Positions 1 through 6,770 are shown, numbered from the stretch's first letter. The stretch: 13,516 nt of DNA from JAGQYH01 sp041393015 (GCA_041393015.1 JAWKKV010000017.1:1-13516), one strand, 5' to 3'. Notes: generated by a model from the letters alone, not told the origin. Made by a program: numbers and translations.

Positions 1-2
1 AA

Positions 3-1109
3 TCTGCCAGACCTTATATTAGTCAAATTGAGCAAAATTTAGAAGACGCTTATCATAAGTATACTAATGAATTACAAGTTAAACCCTATACAAGTGGATT
101 AGCTAAACTAGTTGTTGAAGTCTACGAATTTCCAGGGAAAAAGAATTTTCTAATGGGATATACAGCACCAGAAATGGCCATAGAATTAAATGCCAACTAT
201 TTAGATCAAGAGTCAGTACTAATGGCTACTCCGGCACATGAACTTTTTCATAAAGTTCAATATAACTATGGTTATCGCACTAAATGGTTTGTTAATGGAG
301 AACACAATCATAATCATGACGAAAAAGACGTTCATGATGAAGAAGATGATGGTCACGATAATATATTTAGTTGGTTTGCTGAAGGCACCGCAGCATGGGC
401 AGAATATTATATTGCCAATACAGTTAGTGAATCTTTAAAAATTAAGTCAATGTACTTTGAACCACAAGTACCATTGTTTAAGCATGCCTCTGAATCATTC
501 CCATTTTGGGATTTCTTCTTCAATCACATAGAGCGTTTTAAAGATAAAAGACAGACTGTCCATCCAATGAATGTTGTACTCGAGAATTTGTTAAAGACGG
601 AAGGGAAAGTTCTACAAACAGTCGTAAATTCTATCAATCAATACGATAAAAGTGTAAACGATATAGATGACGTTTTTGCTATTTTTTGCAATTATAGAAG
701 ATTTATTGACGAAACTAGTTATACACCTGAATTAAAACAAGAAGTAAAAAGCTTATTTAATAATAAACTAAAAAAGTTGAGAAATGAGCAAGTATATACT
801 GCATCAGTAAAACCTTTAGCATGTAACTATTATTATAAATCAAGAATCAAGTTTGACAATTTAAAAAATTTAGAGTTTACAATTGAAAGTGAAAATCAAG
901 ATGATTGTTTGATTTGTGAATTGGCATTAAATCGAGAAAAAAATCCAAAACGATTAAAATTTGATCCACTTAAAAAATGTTACACAATCACCATTTCAGA
1001 GAAAGATAACTTGTTAAACGGTAAGAATAATGAGTTAATCTTAATGGTCAATGGAAAAATGGGGAAAGCAAATAAATACACATACATGCTTTCTCATTCA
1101 ACAAAATAA
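3..1109 (+). CDS. HExxH zinc metalloprotease-like protein, 5' end missing
   Basis: The frame is open from the left edge, so the true start lies upstream; the first internal ATG is at 153 but coding sequence clearly runs before it. Of the 368 visible residues, HELFH (visible residues 79-83, positions 237-251) is a zinc-metallopeptidase motif. FAEGTAAWAEYY about 44 residues later supplies a likely third ligand Glu (visible residue 127), as in gluzincins. The pairing of HE-x-x-H followed by W-x-x-EGTA-x-W-x-E resembles the MXAN_6640-type putative metalloproteases. Between the two motifs lies a His/Asp/Glu-rich stretch (positions 300-362), which is unusual. The last 130 or so residues look like a beta-rich accessory domain. 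Any signal peptide would be upstream of the window. The next gene follows after 49 bases on the same strand, probably in one transcript. The protease fold is fairly sure; substrate and exact family are not. Confidence 0.8.
   Translation, partial: SARPYISQIEQNLEDAYHKYTNELQVKPYTSGLAKLVVEVYEFPGKKNFLMGYTAPEMAIELNANYLDQESVLMATPAHELFHKVQYNYGYRTKWFVNGEHNHNHDEKDVHDEEDDGHDNIFSWFAEGTAAWAEYYIANTVSESLKIKSMYFEPQVPLFKHASESFPFWDFFFNHIERFKDKRQTVHPMNVVLENLLKTEGKVLQTVVNSINQYDKSVNDIDDVFAIFCNYRRFIDETSYTPELKQEVKSLFNNKLKKLRNEQVYTASVKPLACNYYYKSRIKFDNLKNLEFTIESENQDDCLICELALNREKNPKRLKFDPLKKCYTITISEKDNLLNGKNNELILMVNGKMGKANKYTYMLSHSTK
300..362 (+). other. His/Asp/Glu-rich insertion inside the metalloprotease domain
   Basis: This stretch encodes a run beginning EHNHNHDEKDVHDEEDD, very rich in His, Asp and Glu. 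It sits between the HELFH motif and the downstream Glu-containing motif. Such loops can bind metal ions, but no function can be read from the sequence alone. Confidence 0.6.
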
Positions 1110-1158
1110 TCCAATGCTTATTTAAAAATACTTTTTAATCATTAAAACTATTCACATT

Positions 1159-1428
1159 ATGGCAAAAACAACAACCGGCGGAACCGATCCTAATAGAGGT
1201 GGAGGTGACGGAGACGACAGAAAAGGATACTTAGAATTTGTAGATTATACAGATCCTGACACAGGCCTTTCATTTAAAATTCCTGTACTTCCTAAATTTT
1301 CAAGTGGAGGAACTAATATTACAATATCTAATTTAGATCCAGATACTGAACTTATTTTTGAAGTAATTAAACTTACTGATGAATATAATAATATTAGCTA
1401 CGGTGCTTATAATGTAGAAGAAGCTTAA
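1159..1428 (+). CDS. Small Gly-rich-headed protein of unknown function (89 aa)
   Basis: I do not recognise this protein. It starts MAKTTTGGTDPNRGGGDGDD, a polar, glycine/aspartate-rich and probably disordered head of about 20 residues. A compact segment with alternating hydrophobic residues follows (GYLEFVDYTDPDTGLSFKI, then ITISNLDPDTELIFEVIKL), suggesting a small beta domain. It has no signal peptide, membrane segment or cysteine. It begins 49 bases after the metalloprotease stop on the same strand with no convincing terminator between them, so co-transcription is likely. Its last 35 bases overlap the 3' end of the convergent CHAT gene. Position between two predicted proteases makes it a candidate substrate, effector or regulator, but that is inference only. 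Codon composition and clean limits support a real gene. Confidence 0.7.
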   Translation: MAKTTTGGTDPNRGGGDGDDRKGYLEFVDYTDPDTGLSFKIPVLPKFSSGGTNITISNLDPDTELIFEVIKLTDEYNNISYGAYNVEEA

Positions 1429-4264
1429 ATAGCGATATTATTACTATTAAACCAACTAATAGCAGGCAAAGAAGTGGAACAAGATTTCGCTTCTTTGCTA
1501 ATATTATAGGCGAATCATTTCCAATCGAAATCAAGCCTGCCCAATAATAGGGATGAGCTGTCATTTTATTTTGGTGTTCCTTTAGATATTTACGTTTGGC
1601 AATGGCTAACGCTTCACTAACATCTTTTTTGTCAGCAGCTTTGTAAAAATCAATGGCTATACCAGAGGAAGTTGTTTGAGAAATTTGCCATAAGCTGCCA
1701 ATAATAGAAGGACATCCAGCTTGTAAGAATGACCTTGCAAAACTAAACACACCTTCTCCAACAACATTTTCACCAATATTTGATTCACACGCGTTTAGAA
1801 AAACTAAACTAGCAGAAGTTGTCGTACTACTGATTTCGTTTTCATATAACTTGATAGAATCATTAACAATTAGATAGTTAAAAAGAGAATGAGACTTATC
1901 TACGATTCCATGCGTTCCAAAATGAATAACATCAACATTATCCATTAAATTAAGTAAGTCATCTTTAGAGGTATAATCTTTATTCGTGTATTTTTTTGAA
2001 AACAAACGAGCCAAAAGTTTGGCTTCTTTACCGGAGGATACTAATAATGAATCCGGTATTACGGATAAAAATTTTGTAAGTGGCTTATTGGGTTTTGATG
2101 TGTTGAATAAATGAGAAGTAGAGCAAGCATAATTGATGATATGTTTATTTAAAACATAATTTAATTGAGAAAAGTTACTGTGGTTATCTGATACTTGATA
2201 CGTTAATGCTTCAATAGCTAAAAAATTAAGTATACCATCAGTTATTACTGTTATTTTTGATTGATCCTCTAAACCGTTAAAAAGTTTCTGATAAAGATGA
2301 TTGGCTAGTGTATCATAGTTTGCCACCTCTACCTTGCTAAATAATCTAGGTTGATATTGTGAGAAATATCTATTAAAAGCGATAACATCTTTTTCTACAT
2401 CAAATTGGTCAATAGCTAAAGAATCCTTTTGGATAGATAAACGATAATATGAATTTTCCCCTTTATAAAATATTACAATAGCTTCCTTAGAATCCAGCTG
2501 ATCTTGCAATTCTTCAATAGTTGGAATATTATCAAAAAATAGCTCATCATTTCTACTAATGCTATTGGATTCCAATTGTTGGTAAAATTGGTCTCTTTTG
2601 GTTTTTAATCTCTCTAATTGAAGTAAGTTATCTTTTGTCTTTTTAACCTCTATTTCATTTTGTAACTCTAAGTACTTTTTATCAATTTCTTTAATATATT
2701 TTTGATCTTTTGCCGATAAATTATTCTTTTTAATTAATAGATCATTTACAATCGACTCATAAATTAAGAAGGCATAATTACTTTCTATATAATGATATAT
2801 TGAAGGAATATTTTCAATGTCTTCTGTCTTATTCTTTTGATATAAAAAATCAATAGCATAATCATAAAATATTCTTGTACTTGCACCTTTTTGCAGCTTA
2901 GAGGTATTCCAATTGCTATGTAATTTATTCAATTTATATAATGAATCTGCTTTCATTAAGTTGCCACTAATGTCAGCATAATCAGCAGTTTCTAAAGAAT
3001 AGTCGTTTTGTAATTGTAATAGATGAAAATATGTGTCAGCCAATTTTTGATATTGAAATTCACTAGATGTCAGTCCATTATTATAGCAATATATGGCTGA
3101 TTCTACAATTTTTGAAGCTTCATAATAACCTCCTAAAATTTCATAGATTTCGGCTAAAACAGCCTTGAATAAAACAGCCTCTTCATCACATTTATTACTA
3201 AAATTAGTTATAGCTGGTAACCACTCTTCTAGTAATTCTTCTGCTTTTATCTTGTTGCCTTGGTTAGCGTAACTTCTAATCAATTGTAAATTGAAAACAG
3301 GTAGATAATAAGAATCATTTTCATTTTTAATAGCCATCTCTTGTAAAATCTCCTCTAATAAATTAATGGCAGCTGCGTATTCTTCACTATGATGATATGC
3401 AATAGCTAAGTTATAGATTGAAAAATTGCGTTTCCAATTATTTTTACTATCGTATTTCATAACCGTTTCTAGAGCTTTTTTACCATACTCTACTGCGTCT
3501 TTATATTGATGATTTTCATTAGATATTCTTGACAGGGCATTGTAAACAGAAGGTATGAAGTTGAATTTTGGATTGGTACAATTTAATTCTATCTGTATAG
3601 CACTATTAGCAAAAGCAATGGCATAATTAAATTCAAATCTTCTCCAATAAACAACAGCCATATAATAATAGGCCAGTGCTAAATAATGATTGTCAGTTGA
3701 AGAGGTTTTAGTAAATAGGGTAAATGCTTCTTCAAAATAAAAAGAGGCTAACTCATTCTGATTTAAATTATAATAATATAATTCACCCATTTCAATGACA
3801 CTAATAGCTCTAACAAAAGAGGAATCTCCAAAGATTTGTGTTCTTTGATCAATAGCTTTTTGGATAAACTCTTTGGCTATATCATTTTTTTTCATGAAAG
3901 AAGATAACTCTCCTTTTTCATGATAACACAAAGCTCGTATAGGATCAATTTTAGGTAAGTGCTTGTCTACCAAACGTTCTGCTAAGTTAATAATGCTCCA
4001 AGCAGTGTCGTTGTTATAAAGCTTACGGTAAAGCATAGCAACTTTAATAGTAGCATAAGTTTTTTGTTGAGCGCTTAATTTAGAATTTGATTGAAGTAAA
4101 TCCTCAAAATGATTTAAGGCAGGAGGATAGTCGTAAGCATCTAACAAACTATCAGCTGTTATAAAAACAGAAAGGTCGTAACCTGGGTATGCTTCTTGAT
4201 ATTGGTCATTAGCCAATAACCTACAACATTGTAACACAAGTAAAAAAAACAGGAAGCCCCTCAT
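1394..4264 (-). CDS. Exported, membrane-anchored TPR-CHAT caspase-like protease (956 aa)
   Basis: CHAT domains are caspase-like cysteine peptidase folds, often activated through attached TPRs. Residues 1-18 form a signal peptide (MRGFLFFLLVLQCCRLLA, then NDQ). Helical TPR-like repeats fill about residues 30-450, for example HYLALAYYYMAVVYWRR and NFSIYNLAIAYHHSEEY. A charged coiled coil covers about 505-565. The CHAT domain covers about 590-910, with the expected dyad: His785 in HFGTHG and Cys826 in FLNACES, 41 residues apart. A hydrophobic anchor at 928-946 ends in a short basic tail. Signal peptide plus C-terminal anchor predicts that TPR and CHAT lie in the periplasm. The gene is third in a minus-strand operon after the sigma factor and putative anti-sigma gene, 102 bases behind the latter. 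AAGGA lies just upstream of the ATG, after a small hairpin. Protease competence is supported by the intact dyad; the substrate is unknown. Confidence 0.92.
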   Translation of the reverse strand: MRGFLFFLLVLQCCRLLANDQYQEAYPGYDLSVFITADSLLDAYDYPPALNHFEDLLQSNSKLSAQQKTYATIKVAMLYRKLYNNDTAWSIINLAERLVDKHLPKIDPIRALCYHEKGELSSFMKKNDIAKEFIQKAIDQRTQIFGDSSFVRAISVIEMGELYYYNLNQNELASFYFEEAFTLFTKTSSTDNHYLALAYYYMAVVYWRRFEFNYAIAFANSAIQIELNCTNPKFNFIPSVYNALSRISNENHQYKDAVEYGKKALETVMKYDSKNNWKRNFSIYNLAIAYHHSEEYAAAINLLEEILQEMAIKNENDSYYLPVFNLQLIRSYANQGNKIKAEELLEEWLPAITNFSNKCDEEAVLFKAVLAEIYEILGGYYEASKIVESAIYCYNNGLTSSEFQYQKLADTYFHLLQLQNDYSLETADYADISGNLMKADSLYKLNKLHSNWNTSKLQKGASTRIFYDYAIDFLYQKNKTEDIENIPSIYHYIESNYAFLIYESIVNDLLIKKNNLSAKDQKYIKEIDKKYLELQNEIEVKKTKDNLLQLERLKTKRDQFYQQLESNSISRNDELFFDNIPTIEELQDQLDSKEAIVIFYKGENSYYRLSIQKDSLAIDQFDVEKDVIAFNRYFSQYQPRLFSKVEVANYDTLANHLYQKLFNGLEDQSKITVITDGILNFLAIEALTYQVSDNHSNFSQLNYVLNKHIINYACSTSHLFNTSKPNKPLTKFLSVIPDSLLVSSGKEAKLLARLFSKKYTNKDYTSKDDLLNLMDNVDVIHFGTHGIVDKSHSLFNYLIVNDSIKLYENEISSTTTSASLVFLNACESNIGENVVGEGVFSFARSFLQAGCPSIIGSLWQISQTTSSGIAIDFYKAADKKDVSEALAIAKRKYLKEHQNKMTAHPYYWAGLISIGNDSPIILAKKRNLVPLLCLLLVGLIVIISLFKLLLHYKHRS
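1466..1498 (+). terminator. Hairpin after the small gene, possible terminator without a strong U-tract
   Basis: A 14-bp stem (1466-1479 with 1485-1498) closes a 5-base loop, CAAGA. Two of the pairs (1475/1489 and 1477/1487) are G-U wobbles on the plus-strand RNA and would be A-C mismatches on the minus strand, so the fold favours the plus transcript. It lies 38 bases after the small gene's stop, within the antisense of the CHAT membrane-anchor codons. The following sequence is AT-rich but has no run of T, so intrinsic termination is uncertain; it may instead protect the mRNA 3' end. Confidence 0.45.
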
Positions 4265-4271
4265 TATTCCT

Positions 4272-4290
4272 TAATCTAAAAGTTAGATTA
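4272..4290 (-). promoter_or_regulatory. Hairpin abutting the CHAT ribosome binding site
   Basis: An 8-bp perfect stem (4272-4279 with 4283-4290) with a 3-base loop lies directly upstream of the CHAT start. On the minus strand the stem ends with TTAGATTA and runs straight into AGGAAT and the ATG. The first A of the AAGGA ribosome-binding-like sequence (4272-4268) lies in the stem. It could modulate translation of the protease relative to the two upstream genes, or mark an RNA processing site. In AT-rich DNA a short palindrome can also be chance. Confidence 0.4.
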
Positions 4291-4366
4291 TTACTTACCA
4301 ATATATGTATTTAATAATTAAGGGAGTCTAACAAGTAGTGAAGATGTGTGGGAAAAGATGGTTTTA

Positions 4367-5182
4367 TTATATTTTTTTAATATGCTTTTTAATATCTGTC
4401 CATTTCTCTGCATCGTAATCAGTAAGGGATAGCGTATCTAAAACTTTAAGATCAACAGATAAATCTATCGACTTACATTTTTGTTGTAGTAATATTTGAT
4501 CTAAAAGTACTGTTCCATACCATTTTGTGCTTTTAGTAGCATCCTTAAGTTGATCAAATTTTGCATTATTTACTTTACAAGCTCTTTGATTTTCTTGCAA
4601 AAGCAAATTAGCATATACTCTTATGATATTTTCCATGGTATCTAAATCATTAGCGTCATCAAAGATCATTTGATTGAGTATGATTTTTGCTTGATCAGTA
4701 TCTTTATCTATAAGTGCTTTAGCTGCAATGGCTTCTTTAGGTAATGTTTCCGGACTTTCAGATCTAACATAATTATACAATAATTCCGTGGATAATGGTT
4801 CGTAATAACTAGCTAAAGCTTGATCTTTTTTTGAAAAAGGATTGTTGAAAATCACTAAACCAATTAATAGGATAAGACTGGCAGCAATGGATAAAGGTGC
4901 CCATAAATTTCTCTTTTTAGTGGGCTCGTTGATAGATATAACTTTACCTTTTAATGTGGAATTTTCCTTTTGAATGTTTGACTCTTCATCTTTTAGTTGA
5001 GATAAAATCTCTTGTCGAGTAGAATGTTGAATGCCTCCAATTAGAATTTTTAACTCTTGAAACAATTGAGCAAACTCTTTATCATCTGATAGCAATCTTT
5101 CAACTTCTTGTCTATCCTCAAATGAGGCTTTATCCAGCAAATAGCCTTCAATTAATTCGATATTTTGTTCTGGGTTATTCAT
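4367..5182 (-). CDS. Single-pass membrane protein, putative anti-sigma factor (271 aa)
   Basis: Start chosen at MNNPEQ, whose ATG overlaps the sigma factor stop by 8 bases (5175-5182), a typical translational-coupling arrangement; an in-frame ATG at 5206 would add 8 residues. The N-terminal part (about residues 1-90) is helical and acidic, with EGYLLDKASFEDRQEVE resembling the start of many Bacteroidota anti-sigma proteins. No zinc-binding H-x3-C-x2-C motif is present. Residues about 93-112 form one membrane segment (LWAPLSIAASLILLIGLVIF) preceded by basic residues TKKRN, placing the N-terminus in the cytoplasm. The remaining 150 or so residues are a helical, probably periplasmic domain with two cysteines (in RACK and QKCK). 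The anti-sigma role is inferred from position directly after an ECF sigma gene and from this topology. It could also be a membrane adaptor for the CHAT protease. Confidence 0.8.
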   Translation of the reverse strand: MNNPEQNIELIEGYLLDKASFEDRQEVERLLSDDKEFAQLFQELKILIGGIQHSTRQEILSQLKDEESNIQKENSTLKGKVISINEPTKKRNLWAPLSIAASLILLIGLVIFNNPFSKKDQALASYYEPLSTELLYNYVRSESPETLPKEAIAAKALIDKDTDQAKIILNQMIFDDANDLDTMENIIRVYANLLLQENQRACKVNNAKFDQLKDATKSTKWYGTVLLDQILLQQKCKSIDLSVDLKVLDTLSLTDYDAEKWTDIKKHIKKI

Positions 5183-5732
5183 GTTGTGATATATTTTCAA
5201 ATACAATTTTCTTTAATCGTTGTATACATTTATATTTTTGGTTTTTAGCAGTTGCTGGATTTTTATAGTCCATTAAAGTTGCTATTTCATCCATTTGTTT
5301 CTTTTCGTAATAATAAAACTCGAGAAGTGTCTTGCAAGGTGGACCCATTTGTTTTAAAGCCATGCCTACTTGTTCAAACTCTTCATTTTTCTCCTCATAA
5401 TCTATCTCTTCATCAATTTGCTCTATCTCTACATGATCAGGAATACTAGTATTCTTTTTGTGATACCTTGTGAGTTCAAGAAATTTATTTCTTCCGATGG
5501 CAAATAGGTAGGACTCTACACTTGCTGTCATATCGGTGAGCTTACCTGAATGTATATTTTCGTATAAGGTCACCACTGCGTCTTGATATATTTCTGTTGC
5601 CATTTCATCATCTGCATTAAATTGTTTAGCTGCCCACCCAACAAATTTTCCTCTATTTTCTCTATAAATAGTGTTGAGGAGTAGCTTATCTCCCTTCTTC
5701 AGCTTTTCTAAAATATTTTGACTCTCTGACAT
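5175..5732 (-). CDS. ECF-type RNA polymerase sigma-70 factor (185 aa)
   Basis: This alternative sigma factor should direct RNA polymerase to a small regulon. Region 2 covers about residues 10-95: acidic/aromatic EIYQDAVVTLYENI, then SYLFAIGRNKFLELTRYHKK, matching the core-binding and -10-recognition helices. A linker rich in Glu/Asp (about 100-118) joins it to region 4 (about 120-180), where MGPPCKTLLEFYYYEKKQ and the MDEIATLMDYKNPATAKNQ stretch form the helix-turn-helix that reads the -35 element. Length is normal for the ECF class, with no region 1 or 3 and no extra C-terminal domain. It is the first gene of a three-gene minus-strand operon and overlaps its putative anti-sigma partner by 8 bases. 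Autoregulation is usual for ECF factors but not shown here. Confidence 0.93.
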   Translation of the reverse strand: MSESQNILEKLKKGDKLLLNTIYRENRGKFVGWAAKQFNADDEMATEIYQDAVVTLYENIHSGKLTDMTASVESYLFAIGRNKFLELTRYHKKNTSIPDHVEIEQIDEEIDYEEKNEEFEQVGMALKQMGPPCKTLLEFYYYEKKQMDEIATLMDYKNPATAKNQKYKCIQRLKKIVFENISQHE

Positions 5733-5779
5733 TAGATGTATTTCCCCTTAAAAAGTAACCCTCTAAAAATATATTCAAA

Positions 5780-5787
5780 CAAATTTA
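5780..5787 (-). promoter_or_regulatory. Possible -7 promoter element of the sigma operon
   Basis: On the minus strand this reads TAAATTTG, an exact match to the Bacteroidota -7 consensus TAnnTTTG, 48 bases upstream of the sigma factor ATG. No TTG was found at the usual -33 distance, so the promoter may be weak, activator-dependent, or a chance match in AT-rich DNA. Confidence 0.35.
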
Positions 5788-5823
5788 ACATTTTATCGAA
5801 ATTTTAGATTACTAAGGTCAGTA

Positions 5824-5847
5824 GTTATAGTAAGAGGATACTATAAC
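5824..5847. repeat. Inverted repeat, operator-like (9-bp arms)
   Basis: GTTATAGTA (5824-5832) and TACTATAAC (5839-5847) are perfect inverted copies around the 6-base spacer AGAGGA. It lies about 37 bases upstream of the TAAATTTG element of the sigma operon, where an activator could bind. Regulatory function is a guess. Confidence 0.4.
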
Positions 5848-5961
5848 ATAATAATAGGTTTTAAAGTCCCTTTCCTGTTTCATTAGGCATATATTTTAAA
5901 TGCAAAAAAGCGAAGCAATAAATTTTATAAATACTACACCATATGTAGCAATTTTAATCAT

Positions 5962-5987
5962 CAATTCATTTAAATAAATATGAATTG
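5962..5987. repeat. Inverted repeat (8-bp arms)
   Basis: CAATTCAT (5962-5969) and ATGAATTG (5980-5987) are perfect inverted copies with a 10-base AT-only spacer. About one helical turn separates the arms, which would suit a dimeric DNA-binding protein, but the base composition makes chance plausible. Confidence 0.3.
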
Positions 5988-6055
5988 AAAGAATAAATAT
6001 TTTTCCATTTAAATATCCAATAATTCTCAAGTCTGTTATATGTTCCAATTTTTCT

Positions 6056-6089
6056 TAAAACAAATAATAAAAATATATTATTTGTTTTA
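6056..6089. repeat. Perfect 14-bp inverted repeat in the intergenic region
   Basis: TAAAACAAATAATA (6056-6069) and its exact reverse complement (6076-6089) flank the 6-base spacer AAAATA. It lies between divergent genes, so neither reading direction has an upstream gene needing a terminator. It may be an operator, a cruciform-prone site, or the terminator of an unseen small RNA. Confidence 0.5.
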
Positions 6090-6220
6090 TCCTTTTATTA
6101 TCAGTGGATGTAAGAAATTTGGGAGGGAATTATTTTCATTCAATAGGGTGACTAAACGTATTTGAAAACATTAATTACTGACAGGAACAAAAAAAATCAC
6201 TCACACTAAAATTTACAACC

Positions 6221-6640
6221 ATGTTAAACGAAGGCAAAAATTCAGAACCAAAATTGAATGTTAGATCAAATCTAAATTCAAAATTTTTAAGCAAAATATC
6301 TTTAGTTGTTATGCTTATAATCTTTTCATTTTCAGTTAGTGCAAAAGAACATAGTATTTTGGAATTATCCTCCAATGGAGGAGCTGCAAATAAAGGAATG
6401 ATTCCTATTATCAATACCAATGTAAATACTCATCTAATTGGAATAAATTGTTTAGATAATATTCATAACAAGCATAGATTAAATGCTCTGTATCTTGAAA
6501 ACGGGTTGATTGATGGTAATGACGGTTATTTAATCTATATGGAACTACATCAGAAGGAGTCGTCAATCATGCCGGAGTATTTTATAAAAGAAATGGAACA
6601 TCAAGTGATATTTCAGTTGATTCAGAAACAGATTTTTTAA
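6221..6640 (+). CDS. Short exported protein, apparently frameshifted (139 codons in the open frame)
   Basis: I do not recognise this protein. After a polar head of about 21 residues comes a hydrophobic segment (FLSKISLVVMLIIFSFSVSA, about residues 22-41), probably a signal peptide cleaved before KEHSILE. The middle (SSNGGAANKGMIPIINTN, then LENGLIDGNDGYLIY) looks like an ordinary secreted domain. From MELHQKESS onward (about position 6537) the composition changes and looks non-native, while the +1-numbered frame becomes plausibly coding (see 6523-6708). The stop at 6638-6640 is therefore probably premature. The downstream terminator sits right after the end of the shifted frame, not after this stop, which supports that reading. 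The start is the first reasonable ATG; no clear Shine-Dalgarno sequence is visible. Confidence 0.5.
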   Translation: MLNEGKNSEPKLNVRSNLNSKFLSKISLVVMLIIFSFSVSAKEHSILELSSNGGAANKGMIPIINTNVNTHLIGINCLDNIHNKHRLNALYLENGLIDGNDGYLIYMELHQKESSIMPEYFIKEMEHQVIFQLIQKQIF

Positions 6641-6708
6641 AGTATTCTGGAGGATCAACTGTAATGGATGGCAATAGTGAAATAATAAATGACTTTGACA
6701 CTTTATAG
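6523..6708 (+). pseudogene. Displaced 3' part of the 6221 gene in another frame
   Basis: After a TGA at 6520-6522 this frame is open to TAG at 6706-6708. It encodes a Gly/Ser/Asp-rich tail beginning YGTTSEGVVNHAGVFYKRN and ending EIINDFDTL, which reads like native secreted-protein sequence. Removing one AT dinucleotide from CTATATGGAACT near 6535-6546 would join the upstream frame smoothly as LIYGTTSEG. This may be a mutation, a sequencing error, or much less likely recoding; no classical slippery heptamer is visible. Confidence 0.5.
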
Positions 6709-6714
6709 AGGCGC

Positions 6715-6758
6715 AAAAACAAAAGAGAGTTATAGCAATGTTACTCTCTTTTGTTTTT
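6715..6758 (+). terminator. Strong intrinsic terminator before pdeM
   Basis: A perfect 16-bp inverted repeat (6715-6730 with 6743-6758) encloses a 12-base loop. The outer part is A-rich on the 5' side and ends in a TTTTTT run on the 3' side, the form of a bidirectional terminator. It begins 7 bases after the stop at 6708. Confidence 0.85.
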
Positions 6759-6770
6759 TACCTTAGCGTC

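Larger units (their letters stand above)
5733..6220. other. Divergent intergenic region, 488 bases, no gene seen
   Basis: This AT-rich region separates the minus-strand sigma operon from the plus-strand gene at 6221. I see no credible coding sequence in it. It holds one promoter-like element at 5780-5787 and three perfect inverted repeats at 5824-5847, 5962-5987 and 6056-6089, listed separately. Confidence 0.7.

Noticed and set aside
1394..4264. Relation to CRISPR type III-E (TPR-CHAT protease coupled to a sigma factor pathway)
   Set aside because: The CHAT-plus-sigma theme is similar, but no CRISPR repeats or Cas7-like fusion effector are present, and this CHAT protein has a signal peptide and membrane anchor.
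4211..4264. CHAT protein as a lipoprotein, because of the two cysteines in its signal peptide
   Set aside because: The residues before the cysteines (VLQC) do not fit a lipobox, and the hydrophobic run plus LLA-NDQ fits ordinary signal peptidase cleavage.
5252..5449. Open frame antisense to the sigma factor
   Set aside because: It is a shadow of the sigma gene, whose protein shows clear region 2 and 4 motifs.
5900..5977. 25-codon frame in the intergenic region (MQKSEAINF start)
   Set aside because: Very short, no ribosome binding site, AT-driven composition, and no independent support.
6056..6089. The 14-bp inverted repeat as an ordinary transcription terminator
   Set aside because: It lies between divergent genes, so no known transcript needs to end there, and it lacks a strong T-run; kept only as an unexplained repeat.
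6175..6420. 81-codon minus-strand frame over the start of the 6221 gene
   Set aside because: It is the antisense of the signal peptide region and has no other support.
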